Source: Merdiplasma sp964643295
GTDB lineage: Bacteria; Bacillota; Clostridia; Lachnospirales; Lachnospiraceae
Assembly (NCBI GenBank): GCA_964643295.1
Contig: CAZXSN010000010.1
Span: 1-64,000, forward strand
Direction: 5' to 3'
DNA length: 64,000 nucleotides
The translations under genes were made by a program, and so were the position numbers. The stretch's first letter is position 1. Every line of letters begins with the position of its first letter. Of this stretch, positions 50,792-58,811 are shown one piece after another. The notes beneath the pieces are model-generated. The model saw only the letters and a program-made list of their open reading frames with translations, had not been told where the DNA came from and did not search any database.

Positions 50792-51673
50792 ATGAGAGAA
50801 ACTGTGAGGAATTTTTTTCAGTCGATTCTGTCGAACAACCTTTATTACGGCCTTTTATTGCTGGCAGTGCTTCTGATCGGATTAAAGGTGATCGACCTTA
50901 TTTTCAAACCGCTTAAGCAAAAGGGAAAGATTTACGCGAACTTTACGGAAGGGTGTCTGAAAGCATTTCTGATCGTGGTGATCGGGCTGAAGATCTGTTC
51001 GCTTTCGGAGCTTCTTTCCAGCTTCACAAGCCAGATTTTGATGTCTTCCTCTCTGATTGTGGTGGTGCTGGGCTTTGTGTTTCAGGAGGGACTGACCAAT
51101 ATCGTCCACGGGTTTATCCTCTCGGTCTTTAAACCGTTTAAGATCGGAGACCGTGTAAAAGTGACCATTGACGGGGAAGCGATCACCGGCTATATCCAGT
51201 CTATGGATCTTCGCAGCACAATCATCCGCAACGTGGTGAATTCCTCCTACGTGATTGTGCCGAATTCCAAGATGGATATGTGCGTGATTGACAACAGCTA
51301 TTTCAATGCCAAGGCATCGAGTTCCAACTTCCTTGACTTTTCGATTACCTATGAATCCAATCTGGAGAAGGCGATCGCGATTGCCTCTCAGGAGATCGAT
51401 TCGCATCCGTATGTACAAAAATCGCGTGAGATCAACCGGATCACGGAACCGACAGCTGTGCTTGTGCGGGAACTGGGGGAGAGCGGGATTGCTCTGCGGG
51501 CTTCGGTGCTTACGCAGACGGTAGAGGAAAATTTCGCCGCTTGCAGCGATATCCGCAGAAGTCTTGTCTACTGTTTCTCCAGGGAGCCGGATGTGGACTT
51601 CGCATATCCGCATATGGTGACGATGGGAAAAGAGGAGATTGTGAGCAGGGAGGATTCCTTTACGAAAAAATAA
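50792..51673 (+). CDS. mscS: Small-conductance mechanosensitive channel, MscS family
   Basis: A 293-residue protein with three transmembrane helices (about 16-36, 52-72 and 78-104), the pore-lining third one containing SSSLIVVVLGFVFQEGLTNIVHGF. The beta-domain PFKIGDRVKVTIDGEAITGYIQSMDLRST follows, then the C-terminal alpha/beta part. It opens under osmotic tension and lets ions leave. It is not certain that it shares a transcript with the preceding gene. Confidence 0.92.
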   Translation: MRETVRNFFQSILSNNLYYGLLLLAVLLIGLKVIDLIFKPLKQKGKIYANFTEGCLKAFLIVVIGLKICSLSELLSSFTSQILMSSSLIVVVLGFVFQEGLTNIVHGFILSVFKPFKIGDRVKVTIDGEAITGYIQSMDLRSTIIRNVVNSSYVIVPNSKMDMCVIDNSYFNAKASSSNFLDFSITYESNLEKAIAIASQEIDSHPYVQKSREINRITEPTAVLVRELGESGIALRASVLTQTVEENFAACSDIRRSLVYCFSREPDVDFAYPHMVTMGKEEIVSREDSFTKK

Positions 51674-51750
51674 GTTCAAACGGAGCCTGCGTTCGGCTTA
51701 TTGGCGCAGTGCTTCAGATTCTTTCACGAGAGAAAAATATTTCTGTCAAT

Positions 51751-51780
51751 GAGACACCCTTTATACCGGGTGTCTTTTTT
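51751..51780 (+). terminator. Terminator of mscS
   Basis: AGACACCC (51752-51759) and GGGTGTCT (51768-51775) form a perfect stem, then TTTTT. Confidence 0.88.
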
Positions 51781-51854
51781 GCGTCTACTGCTGTGTTTGA
51801 GTGTCAGCATGAAGAATCAAGATAGATTTGACTAAAGAGCGTGAATACGATATA

Positions 51855-52077
51855 ATGATTCAGGCGTCAAAAGGTGATTACGGATTGTTCCGCTGCTTTT
51901 AAGCTTAACAATCCTGCTTAACATTCTTAAATTCCGGGGCCCGTCTTAATCTCTGCTTTTGGCCGGTTAAACATACCCCACTTCTCAGTTTAAGTTTTGG
52001 GCGCGTCAAGTAGCCTATTTACTTTTAGCTGCTTCTCAGCCGAAAGTTCCTATCTTTGACGCTGTAAACATTTTATA
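51855..52077 (+). repeat. Intergenic palindromic repeat, copy C (body type 2, long)
   Basis: The head ATGATTCAGGCGTCAAAAGG and tail TTTGACGCTGTAAACATTTT match the ends of copies A and B. The body differs: GGATTGTT..AACAATCC is an 8-bp inverted repeat around GCTTTTAAGC. It is about 220 bp, twice the length of A and B. Confidence 0.8.
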
Positions 52078-52080
52078 GAG

Positions 52081-52413
52081 GTAAACACACAAACTGGTAC
52101 GACTGGGAAACGAACCCGCATGATGCATGCAGGTCCTTCCAGTCTTAGGGCTGCAAAAGGAGAGGGTTTTGTTTTTGACTGGGATGACTGCGCGTCGCTT
52201 TGGCAGACTGTGAAGAGGATGGACAGGGAGGTAAGGGCGGGATTTTTACGCGGGCAGAAAGCATATGAGAAGAGCGGGTCAGGCGTGCCGACGATGTCTT
52301 CGGAAGGGCGAGATTCCTGCAATGACACTTCCTGGAGCTTAAATCACCCGTATTTCCTGACAAAGTAGAGAGTCTGGAAAATTTGCGCGTCAAACTTGAT
52401 GTTCGGTTTTTTC
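52081..52413 (+). other. Gap without a supportable gene
   Basis: A short open frame (52120-52368) reads through GEGFVFDWDDCASLW, which looks faintly protein-like, but it has no ribosome site and no recognisable family. It is not called as a gene. Confidence 0.4.
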
Positions 52414-52442
52414 TTGACAAGGCGCGGGATCTATGCTACGAT
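52414..52442 (+). promoter_or_regulatory. Promoter of the amino-acid ABC operon
   Basis: TTGACA (52414-52419), 17-bp spacer, TACGAT (52437-52442). Confidence 0.78.
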
Positions 52443-52506
52443 ACACGTGCTTTTTAGCTTGGTAGAGTGCTAATACAGTAAAGTGCACAGTCAAAGGAGG
52501 AGAATA

Positions 52507-53373
52507 ATGAAAAAGAACATTCTGGCAACAGTCGTGGCGATGTCAGCAGCGGCAGCCATGCTGGCGGGAACCGCTTTCGCGGATGAGAGAACGACGTTTA
52601 CGGTAGGCTTTGATGCGGAGTATCCGCCCTATGGGTACATGGATGAGAACGGCGAATACACCGGATTTGATCTGGAGCTGGCACAGGCGGTCTGTGATCT
52701 GCGCGGCTGGGAACTGGTAAAGACTCCCATCGCATGGGATTCGAAAGACGCGGAACTGGATTCCGGAGATATCGACTGCATCTGGAGCGGATTTACAATC
52801 GATGGACGGGAGGATGACTACGTCTGGTCCGTTCCCTACGTTGACAACAGTCAGGTGGTTATCGTGGCGGAAGATTCCGGGATCACGGATCTTACCGGTC
52901 TGGAAGGAAAGATCGTTGGTGTACAGGCGGATTCGGCGGCGCTGCATCTTCTGGAAGAGGGCGGCGACCAGGCGGATCTGGGAGCGACCTTCGGTACACT
53001 GCAGGAGTTCGCGGATTACAATACCGCTTTCGCGGAGCTGCAGGCCGGCGGCGTTGACGCGGTAGCCATCGATGTAGGAGTTGCTCAGTACCATGTCAAT
53101 GACAGCGAAGGGTTTGTAATTCTGGATGAGGCATTAAATTCCGAACAGTATGGGATCGGCTTTGCGGCCGGCAATGAGGAACTGCGCGATCAGGTCAACG
53201 AATCTCTGATGGAGCTGGTAGCGGACGGCACCTACATGGAACTGGCCGAGAAATATGGACTGGCAGATATGGTTTGCCTGACGGATTCTGAGGAGGAAGC
53301 ATCCACCGAAGCGGTCAGCGAGGCGGTTACGGAAGCAGCCAGTGAGGAAGCTGCCGAGGCAGTCACCGAGTAA
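52507..53373 (+). CDS. Amino-acid ABC transporter substrate-binding protein
   Basis: A 288-residue exported protein. ATG 52507 lies behind AAAGGAGG. The signal peptide ends after TAFA. VGFDAEYPPYGYMDENGEYTG opens the family 3 binding fold, and IDCIWSGFTIDGRED has the ligand contacts. Residues 263-288 are an acidic Glu/Ala/Thr tail (EEASTEAVSEAVTEA). The paralogue at 725-1699 has the same domains and a longer tail. It starts a complete ABC importer of three genes. Confidence 0.92.
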   Translation: MKKNILATVVAMSAAAAMLAGTAFADERTTFTVGFDAEYPPYGYMDENGEYTGFDLELAQAVCDLRGWELVKTPIAWDSKDAELDSGDIDCIWSGFTIDGREDDYVWSVPYVDNSQVVIVAEDSGITDLTGLEGKIVGVQADSAALHLLEEGGDQADLGATFGTLQEFADYNTAFAELQAGGVDAVAIDVGVAQYHVNDSEGFVILDEALNSEQYGIGFAAGNEELRDQVNESLMELVADGTYMELAEKYGLADMVCLTDSEEEASTEAVSEAVTEAASEEAAEAVTE

Positions 53374-53396
53374 TCAGGAAGTAAGGATATTTTAGT

Positions 53397-54047
53397 ATGA
53401 AACTTTCGGTCATGCTGATTCAGCTTGGCAACGGGATGCTCAAATCGTTGGGCATTTTCGTGCTGACACTCGTGTTTTCTCTGCCTCTGGGTCTTCTGGT
53501 TTCTTTTGGAAGGATGTCAAAGAACAGACTTCTGCAGGGAATCATGAAGGTGTATATCTCCGTCATGCGGGGCACACCGCTTATGCTGCAGCTTTTGGTC
53601 GTCTATTTTGGCCCCTACTACGTGTTCGGGATGCGGCTTGGCGGTTCGTACCGCTTCATCGCGATCATCCTGGGTTTTTCGATCAACTATGCGGCCTATT
53701 TCGCGGAGATTTACCGGGCGGGGATCCAGTCCATACCGGCGGGGCAGTATGAAGCGGCCACTGTGCTGGGATACAGCCGGTCACAGTGCTTTGTGCGGAT
53801 CATTTTTCCGCAGGTGGTAAAAAGGATTCTTCCCCCGGTTACCAACGAGGTGATCACACTGGTGAAGGATACATCGCTGAGCTTTTCCCTGGCCTATGCC
53901 GAGATGTTTACGATTGCCAAGCAGATCGCGGCTTCCGAGCGTTCTTTCATGCCCTTTGTGGCGGCGGCGGTTTTCTACTATGTCTTTAACTTTGTCGTCG
54001 CAACCGGGATGGAATGGATCGAGAAGCGTTTGGATTATTATCAATAA
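53397..54047 (+). CDS. Amino-acid ABC transporter permease
   Basis: A 216-residue HisM/GlnP-type permease with four or five membrane helices. The cytoplasmic EAA loop is EAATVLGYSRSQCFVRIIFPQ, where the ATPase docks. VMRGTPLMLQLLVVYFG is the conserved N-terminal segment. It lies 23 bp after the binding-protein gene. It likely acts as a homodimer because no second permease is present. Confidence 0.93.
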   Translation: MKLSVMLIQLGNGMLKSLGIFVLTLVFSLPLGLLVSFGRMSKNRLLQGIMKVYISVMRGTPLMLQLLVVYFGPYYVFGMRLGGSYRFIAIILGFSINYAAYFAEIYRAGIQSIPAGQYEAATVLGYSRSQCFVRIIFPQVVKRILPPVTNEVITLVKDTSLSFSLAYAEMFTIAKQIAASERSFMPFVAAAVFYYVFNFVVATGMEWIEKRLDYYQ

Positions 54048-54054
54048 AAACAGG

Positions 54055-54083
54055 AGTCTCTGCGGGCTTTGCCTGCAGAGACT
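54055..54083 (+). other. Intra-operon hairpin between permease and ATPase genes
   Basis: AGTCTCTGC (54055-54063) and GCAGAGACT (54075-54083) pair perfectly across an 11-nt loop. Only TT follows, so it is not a good terminator. It could stabilise or process the mRNA and lower the ATPase share. Confidence 0.55.
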
Positions 54084-54117
54084 TTCGGCTGTAAAGCGAA
54101 ATTGGTGGGGTACGAAG

Positions 54118-54876
54118 ATGAAGTTACTGGAAATGAACCATATCCGCAAACAGTTTGACGGGCTGGAGGTTTTGAAGGATATCTCCCTCTCCGTGGACAA
54201 GGGAGAAATTCTCTCCATCATCGGGCCTTCCGGCTCCGGAAAATCAACCCTGCTTCGCTGCGCGACGATGCTGGAGAAAATAGACGGAGGCGAGATCCGT
54301 TATCTGGAAAGCCGCACCGCTTACGTGGATGAAAAGGGGGAGCAGATCTACCCCCGCGGCGCGGAGATGAAAAAGGTACGCTCGTACTTTGGACTGGTCT
54401 TTCAAAGCTTTCACCTTTTCCCCCACTATTCGGTGCTGAAAAATATCACGGATGCCCCGATCGTGATTCAAAAGCGGAATAAGGACGAGGTCTTCGCGGA
54501 GGCCCGGGCGCTGCTGAAGAAGATGGGACTGGAAGACAAGGAGAATGCCTATCCCTGTCAGCTGTCCGGCGGGCAGTGCCAGAGAGTGGCAATTGCCCGG
54601 GCGCTGGCTTTGAATCCGCAGATTTTATTTTTTGACGAACCGACTTCCGCGCTGGATCCGGAACTGACCGGGGAGGTGCTGCGGGTCATCAAATCGCTGG
54701 CTGATCTGCATATTGCCATGGTGATTGTCACGCACGAGATGTCCTTTGCCCGGGATATTTCCGACCGCATCCTCTTCATGGATAAGGGAGTGGTGGAATT
54801 GTCCGGCACCCCGGAAGAGGTCTTTGGCGCCAATCACAGCCGGATGCGGGAGTTTTTGGGAAAGTTCGAGCGGTAA
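54118..54876 (+). CDS. Amino-acid ABC transporter ATP-binding protein
   Basis: A 252-residue ATPase. ATG 54118 is taken because MKLLEMNHIRKQFDG is the family opening; a longer frame starting at 53896 overlaps the permease. Walker A GPSGSGKST is at 36-44, signature LSGGQCQR, Walker B ILFFDEPTSALD, and the H-loop VTHEMSF. The ribosome site is weak (GGTGGGG), so the ATPase may be made in smaller amount. Confidence 0.94.
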   Translation: MKLLEMNHIRKQFDGLEVLKDISLSVDKGEILSIIGPSGSGKSTLLRCATMLEKIDGGEIRYLESRTAYVDEKGEQIYPRGAEMKKVRSYFGLVFQSFHLFPHYSVLKNITDAPIVIQKRNKDEVFAEARALLKKMGLEDKENAYPCQLSGGQCQRVAIARALALNPQILFFDEPTSALDPELTGEVLRVIKSLADLHIAMVIVTHEMSFARDISDRILFMDKGVVELSGTPEEVFGANHSRMREFLGKFER

Positions 54877-55152
54877 GGGATCATTGGCTCTGAACAAAGG
54901 CGGAGTGAGACAAGGATCCTGCCTGACAGAGACTGATCGGTCCGGTCTGCTCCCGGACCGGACAAAAAATGGAAGCAGAAAGAAACAAGGCTTCGAGGAG
55001 ACTTTCCCGGGGCCTTTTTTGCGCCCCGGCGAAAAGAAGTTTGACCCGGTTTTTCTGCCTGTGAAACGCTGCCAGGGGAGGGGCACGGGGAGAAAAAGCG
55101 GAATGACACAGACACAAAGAACAGGAAGAAAAATGGGATCATTTTTGGGGAC

Positions 55153-55181
55153 TGGAAATTTTCACAAAGATGTCTTATAAT
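55153..55181 (+). promoter_or_regulatory. Possible promoter of the COG0523 GTPase genes
   Basis: TGGAAA (55153-55158), 17-bp spacer, TATAAT (55176-55181). The leader to 55332 is about 140 nt. The earlier part of the 54877-55331 gap has a CCGGGGC/GCCCCGG hairpin with T-run in its loop (near 55016-55035) and no gene. Confidence 0.45.
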
Positions 55182-55331
55182 AAGAAAGCTGTGAGACCCC
55201 GGGAGGGCACTCACGGATTTTACCGGCAGAGTTAGGAACTTTCCGAAAAGGGGCTAAGAGCCTTACAGGAAAAGGGGAAGTTTCACGAAACATTTGTTTC
55301 AGGGACAGGTTTTCAGAAAGAAGGATCATAA

Positions 55332-56423
55332 ATGACAAAGATTGACATTATTTCCGGGTTCCTTGGCGCGGGAAAGACAACCTTGATCAAAAAACTGATC
55401 AAGGAGGCATTTGCGGGCGAGCAGATCGTGCTGATCGAAAACGAGTTCGGCGAGATTGGTATCGACGGAGGATTCCTGAAAGATGCGGGAGTCAACATCA
55501 CGGAGATGAATTCCGGCTGTATCTGCTGTTCCTTAGTTGGTGACTTTGGCAAGGCACTGCAGGAAGTGATGGAGCGCTTCGCTCCGGCGCGGATCATGAT
55601 TGAGCCGTCCGGTGTGGGCAAGCTGTCGGATGTGCGCAGAGCCGTGCAGGGCGTGGCGGAGCACTGCGCGATCACGGTCAACAGCCTGGTGACGGTTGCG
55701 GACGTTACCAAGGTGAAGATGTACATGAAGAATTTCGGAGAATTTTATAATAATCAGATTGAAAGCGCAGGGACGATCGTGCTGAGCCGTACTCAGAAAG
55801 TGAGCGAGGAAAAGCTTGGCGCGGCGGTTGATCTGATCCGGGAAAAGAATCCGGAGGCCACGATCATTACCACCCCGTGGGATGAGATCACGGGTGCGCA
55901 GATTTTGGGAGCGATGGAAAAATCCGTTTCTCTGGCGGCGGAGCTGATTGCGGAGGAAGAGCACGCTCATGATCATGAACACGATCATGAGCACGAACAC
56001 GATCATGAGCACGACCACGATCATGAGCACGACCACGATCATGAGCACGACCACGATCACGAGCATGAACACGATCACGAGCATGAACACGATCACGAAC
56101 ATGACCACGATCATGGGCATGACCATCACCATCATCACCATCATGCGGATGAAGTGTTTACAAGCTGGGGGAAGGAGACACCCCGCAGGTACTCGAAAGA
56201 GGAAGTGGAGTCCATCTTACAGGCGCTTTCTGACGAGGGAACCTATGGAGAGGTGCTTCGCGCCAAGGGCATGTTAAACGGTACGGATGGAACCTGGATC
56301 TATTTTGACATGGTTCCCGGTGAGTATGAACTGCGCGAGGGAGCTCCGGATTATACCGGCCGTCTGTGCGTGATCGGCTCCAAGTTAAACGAGGCTAAAC
56401 TGGAGGAGCTGTTCGGGCTGTAA
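55332..56423 (+). CDS. CobW/COG0523 G3E-family metallochaperone GTPase with a long His-Asp-Glu tract
   Basis: A 363-residue protein. G1 GFLGAGKTTL is at 9-18, the metal-binding CxCC is at 63-66 (GCICCSLVG), and ENEFGEIGID is also typical. Residues 211-271 are a tract of His alternating with Asp and Glu (HDHEHDHEHE) ending in seven His. Such tracts bind Zn, Ni or Co. The C-terminal domain (CobW_C) from about 290 ends RLCVIGSKL. The family delivers metal to an enzyme or buffers it under shortage. Which metal is not readable. The DNA of the tract is a hexamer-like repeat. Confidence 0.92.
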   Translation: MTKIDIISGFLGAGKTTLIKKLIKEAFAGEQIVLIENEFGEIGIDGGFLKDAGVNITEMNSGCICCSLVGDFGKALQEVMERFAPARIMIEPSGVGKLSDVRRAVQGVAEHCAITVNSLVTVADVTKVKMYMKNFGEFYNNQIESAGTIVLSRTQKVSEEKLGAAVDLIREKNPEATIITTPWDEITGAQILGAMEKSVSLAAELIAEEEHAHDHEHDHEHEHDHEHDHDHEHDHDHEHDHDHEHEHDHEHEHDHEHDHDHGHDHHHHHHHADEVFTSWGKETPRRYSKEEVESILQALSDEGTYGEVLRAKGMLNGTDGTWIYFDMVPGEYELREGAPDYTGRLCVIGSKLNEAKLEELFGL

Positions 56424-56569
56424 GAGGGGTGCGTGAAAGCGAGCCCGATTAGCCTAAAAAAGTCTTAAGAAGTTTCCCTGGGAGGAGACAAAGATCCTTT
56501 CCTGTGTCAGTCGGCATCAAAAGCCGACGGACAGGAAGAATAAGAATCTGAAAGAAAGATGAGAAGGTT

Positions 56570-57514
56570 ATGTTTGATGTACCTGTGTATGTGATTACCG
56601 GTTTTCTGGAGAGCGGGAAGACGACATTTCTTCAGGGTGTTTTGGAATCGCCTGATTTTGCGGATGGAGAGAAGACTCTGCTTCTTCTGTGTGAACAGGG
56701 GGAGGTGGAGTACGACGAGAAGGAGTATGCTCGCCACAATGTCGAGATTCTGCCGATTGAGAACGAGGAGGACTTAAATTTTAGATTCCTCGAATCCTGC
56801 CAGAAACAGTACCGGCCGTATCGGGTGTTTGTCGAGTTCAACGGCATGTGGGATGCGAAGAAGTTCATAGAGGGGCCGCTGCCTAAGCACTGGGAAGTTT
56901 ACCAGGTCATTACGCTGGTGGATGCCACGACTTTTGGGCTTTATCTGACGAACATGCGCAGCTTCCTCAGCAACATCTTCGCGCACACTGAGCTCGTGAT
57001 TTTCAATCGATGTTCTCTGGACATGGATCTGCAGATGTACCGCCGCAGCGTGAAGGCGGTCAATCAGCAGGCTATGCTCTCCTTTGAAGATGAGGACGGG
57101 AATACGGTGGAGCTTGGCAAGGAGCAGCCGCCGTATGACCTGAATGCGGACGTGATTGATATTGACGACGTGGATTACGGGCTCTGGTATCTGGATATGG
57201 CGGATACCCCTGAGCGCTACGACGGAAAAACCGTGCGTTTCAAGGGCAAGGTGATGCGGCCGCGCAAATTTCCGGAAAACTGTTTTATTCCCGGCCGGAA
57301 TGCCATGACCTGCTGCGCGAACGACATCCGTTTTGTCGGCTACGTGTGCCGCTCGAAATACACGGAGAGGCTGAAGCAGAAACAGTGGCTGGAAGTGACT
57401 GCGGTGGTCAAGTATGAGTACATGGAGGAGTACGAGGGTGAAGGACCGGTGCTCTATGCGAAACGTTTAAAGTCTGCGGACCCGCCGGAAGAAGACCTGG
57501 TTTATTTTACCTGA
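56570..57514 (+). CDS. G3E-type GTPase lacking CxCC, with a YcgQ-like C-terminal domain
   Basis: A 314-residue protein. VYVITGFLESGKTTFLQG at 7-24 is the G1 motif of the G3E family. The CxCC of the previous protein is absent; the corresponding region is GEVEYDEKEYARHNVE. Residues 216-314 resemble the TIGR03943/YcgQ C-terminal region (YDGKTVRFKGKVMRPRKFPE, then ITCC-type NAMTCCANDIRFVGYVC). In B. subtilis ycgQ and its partner ycgR are zinc-regulated. The combination suggests a metal-related partner of the first GTPase. Two COG0523 genes side by side may work together. GAGAAGG precedes the ATG. Confidence 0.75.
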   Translation: MFDVPVYVITGFLESGKTTFLQGVLESPDFADGEKTLLLLCEQGEVEYDEKEYARHNVEILPIENEEDLNFRFLESCQKQYRPYRVFVEFNGMWDAKKFIEGPLPKHWEVYQVITLVDATTFGLYLTNMRSFLSNIFAHTELVIFNRCSLDMDLQMYRRSVKAVNQQAMLSFEDEDGNTVELGKEQPPYDLNADVIDIDDVDYGLWYLDMADTPERYDGKTVRFKGKVMRPRKFPENCFIPGRNAMTCCANDIRFVGYVCRSKYTERLKQKQWLEVTAVVKYEYMEEYEGEGPVLYAKRLKSADPPEEDLVYFT

Positions 57515-57540
57515 TGGACCGCAGATTCCCATATGGATGT

Positions 57541-57605
57541 GCAGGATTGTTGAAGCTTAAAAGCAGCGGAACAATCAGCAATCATCCTTTGACGCCTGAA
57601 TCATA
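57541..57605 (-). repeat. Intergenic palindromic repeat, copy D (body type 2, short)
   Basis: On the minus strand it reads ATGATTCAGGCGTCAAAGG, then GATTGTTCCGCTGCTTTTAA and ends AACAATCCTGC, matching the first 60 bp of copy C. It lacks the tail half. It is flanked by a direct repeat, CATATGGATG, at 57530-57539 and 57602-57611. Confidence 0.75.
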
Positions 57606-57614
57606 TGGATGGAT

Positions 57615-57645
57615 ACCGGCAGGAAGATCCCCTGCCGGTTTTTTC
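57615..57645 (+). terminator. Terminator of the COG0523 gene pair
   Basis: ACCGGCAGG (57615-57623) and CCTGCCGGT (57631-57639) pair perfectly, followed by TTTTTT. Confidence 0.88.
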
Positions 57646-57650
57646 ACCGC

Positions 57651-58568
57651 TTAAACGATTCGGTTGGTCAGTGTTCCGATTCCTTCGATTTCGCAGGAGA
57701 CCACATCCCCCGGTTTTAAAAATTTCGGGGGATCAAAGCCCATCCCCACGCCCGCGGGAGTTCCCATGGAAATGATCGTGCCGACTTTGAGGGTCATGCC
57801 CCGGCTGAGTTCCTCAATCACCTGCTCAATGGAGAAAAGCAGCAGACCGGTACTGCTGTTCTGACGAAGTTCCCCGTTGACGCGGGAAGAGATCGCCAGC
57901 ACGGGCGGGTTTTCGAACTCGTCTGCCGTCACGATCCAGGGTCCCATGGGGCAGAAGCCGTCCAGGCTCTTGCCGAAATACCACTGTTTGTGCCGTGTCT
58001 GCAGGTCGCGGGCGCTGATATCGTTGAGGATCGTGTAGCCAAACACGTACTCAAAGGCACGGCTGGCGGGCACGTCCTTCGCATCCTTTCCCAAAATCAC
58101 CGCCAGCTCGGCCTCATAGTCCAGCCTCTGCGTAAGATCTGTATGGCTGGGAATGGGAGCGTTGCTGCCGACGGCTTCGTTCACCCGTTTGGAGAAGTAG
58201 ACGGCATAGTCACGGTTTCGTTCAAACGTCTCTTTTTTGTAGCGGGCGGATTCTTCGGCGTGGGCGGCATAGTTGATCCCCAGACAGAGGATATCCTGTC
58301 TGGGCACCGGGATCGGTGCGCAAAGGAGCACCTCATCAAGAGGCAGCGAGACGACAGAAGGGGAGACGCTGTCCGGCTCTCCCCCGCCGACAGCGGCTTT
58401 CTGCAGTGTTTGCAACTGCGCATCGCTGATATGGTCAATCAGATCATTCATGGAAGAAAACTGCATCCCGAACTGCTTAAGCGGCAGCACGAGACGTCCG
58501 TCCTTGGATAAAACCCCCAGCTGCTCAGCCTGAGGGCTTTTTTTTGCTTTCCAGGTAAGAAGTTTCAT
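57651..58568 (-). CDS. Fumarylacetoacetate hydrolase family protein
   Basis: A 305-residue protein on the minus strand. ATG 58568 has AAAGGA nine bp upstream, better placed than GTG 58574. PRQDILCLGINYAAHAEES is the FAH entry block, RLDYEAELAVILGKDAKDV holds the metal-binding Glu pair, and GTPAGVGMGFDPPKFLKPGD is the C-terminal block. The family cleaves C-C bonds or decarboxylates or isomerises 2-keto acids such as acylpyruvates. The substrate is not readable. A dedicated promoter lies upstream. Confidence 0.9.
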   Translation of the reverse strand: MKLLTWKAKKSPQAEQLGVLSKDGRLVLPLKQFGMQFSSMNDLIDHISDAQLQTLQKAAVGGGEPDSVSPSVVSLPLDEVLLCAPIPVPRQDILCLGINYAAHAEESARYKKETFERNRDYAVYFSKRVNEAVGSNAPIPSHTDLTQRLDYEAELAVILGKDAKDVPASRAFEYVFGYTILNDISARDLQTRHKQWYFGKSLDGFCPMGPWIVTADEFENPPVLAISSRVNGELRQNSSTGLLLFSIEQVIEELSRGMTLKVGTIISMGTPAGVGMGFDPPKFLKPGDVVSCEIEGIGTLTNRIV

Positions 58569-58633
58569 TTTCACGCATCCTTTCGTATCCTTCTGTAAGC
58601 GTCAGCCAAAGAGGGCAGGCGCGGGACAGATGT

Positions 58634-58662
58634 ATCGTATCACGGACCTTTCATTCCCGCAA
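58634..58662 (-). promoter_or_regulatory. Promoter of the FAH-family gene
   Basis: On the minus strand TTGCGG (58662-58657), 17-bp spacer, TACGAT (58639-58634). Confidence 0.6.
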
Positions 58663-58743
58663 CAAAAAAGATCCGCATGGGGAATCGGATTCGGACGGAT
58701 TCGATCTGAGCGGATATTTTCGGATATTTTCTCAAAGTGGCAC

Positions 58744-58772
58744 TTGTGCACAGGAAATAAACAGGGTATAAT
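58744..58772 (+). promoter_or_regulatory. Promoter of pfkA
   Basis: TTGTGC (58744-58749), 17-bp spacer, TATAAT (58767-58772). Confidence 0.75.
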
Positions 58773-58811
58773 GAAATTACCAAATATTTTCAAGGATGGG
58801 AAGTGAAAATT

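Noticed and set aside
52120..52368. Small open frame reading GEGFVFDWDDCASLW, faintly like a glycosyltransferase end
   Set aside because: No ribosome site, no second matching block, and it follows a repeat element; too weak to call even as a pseudogene.
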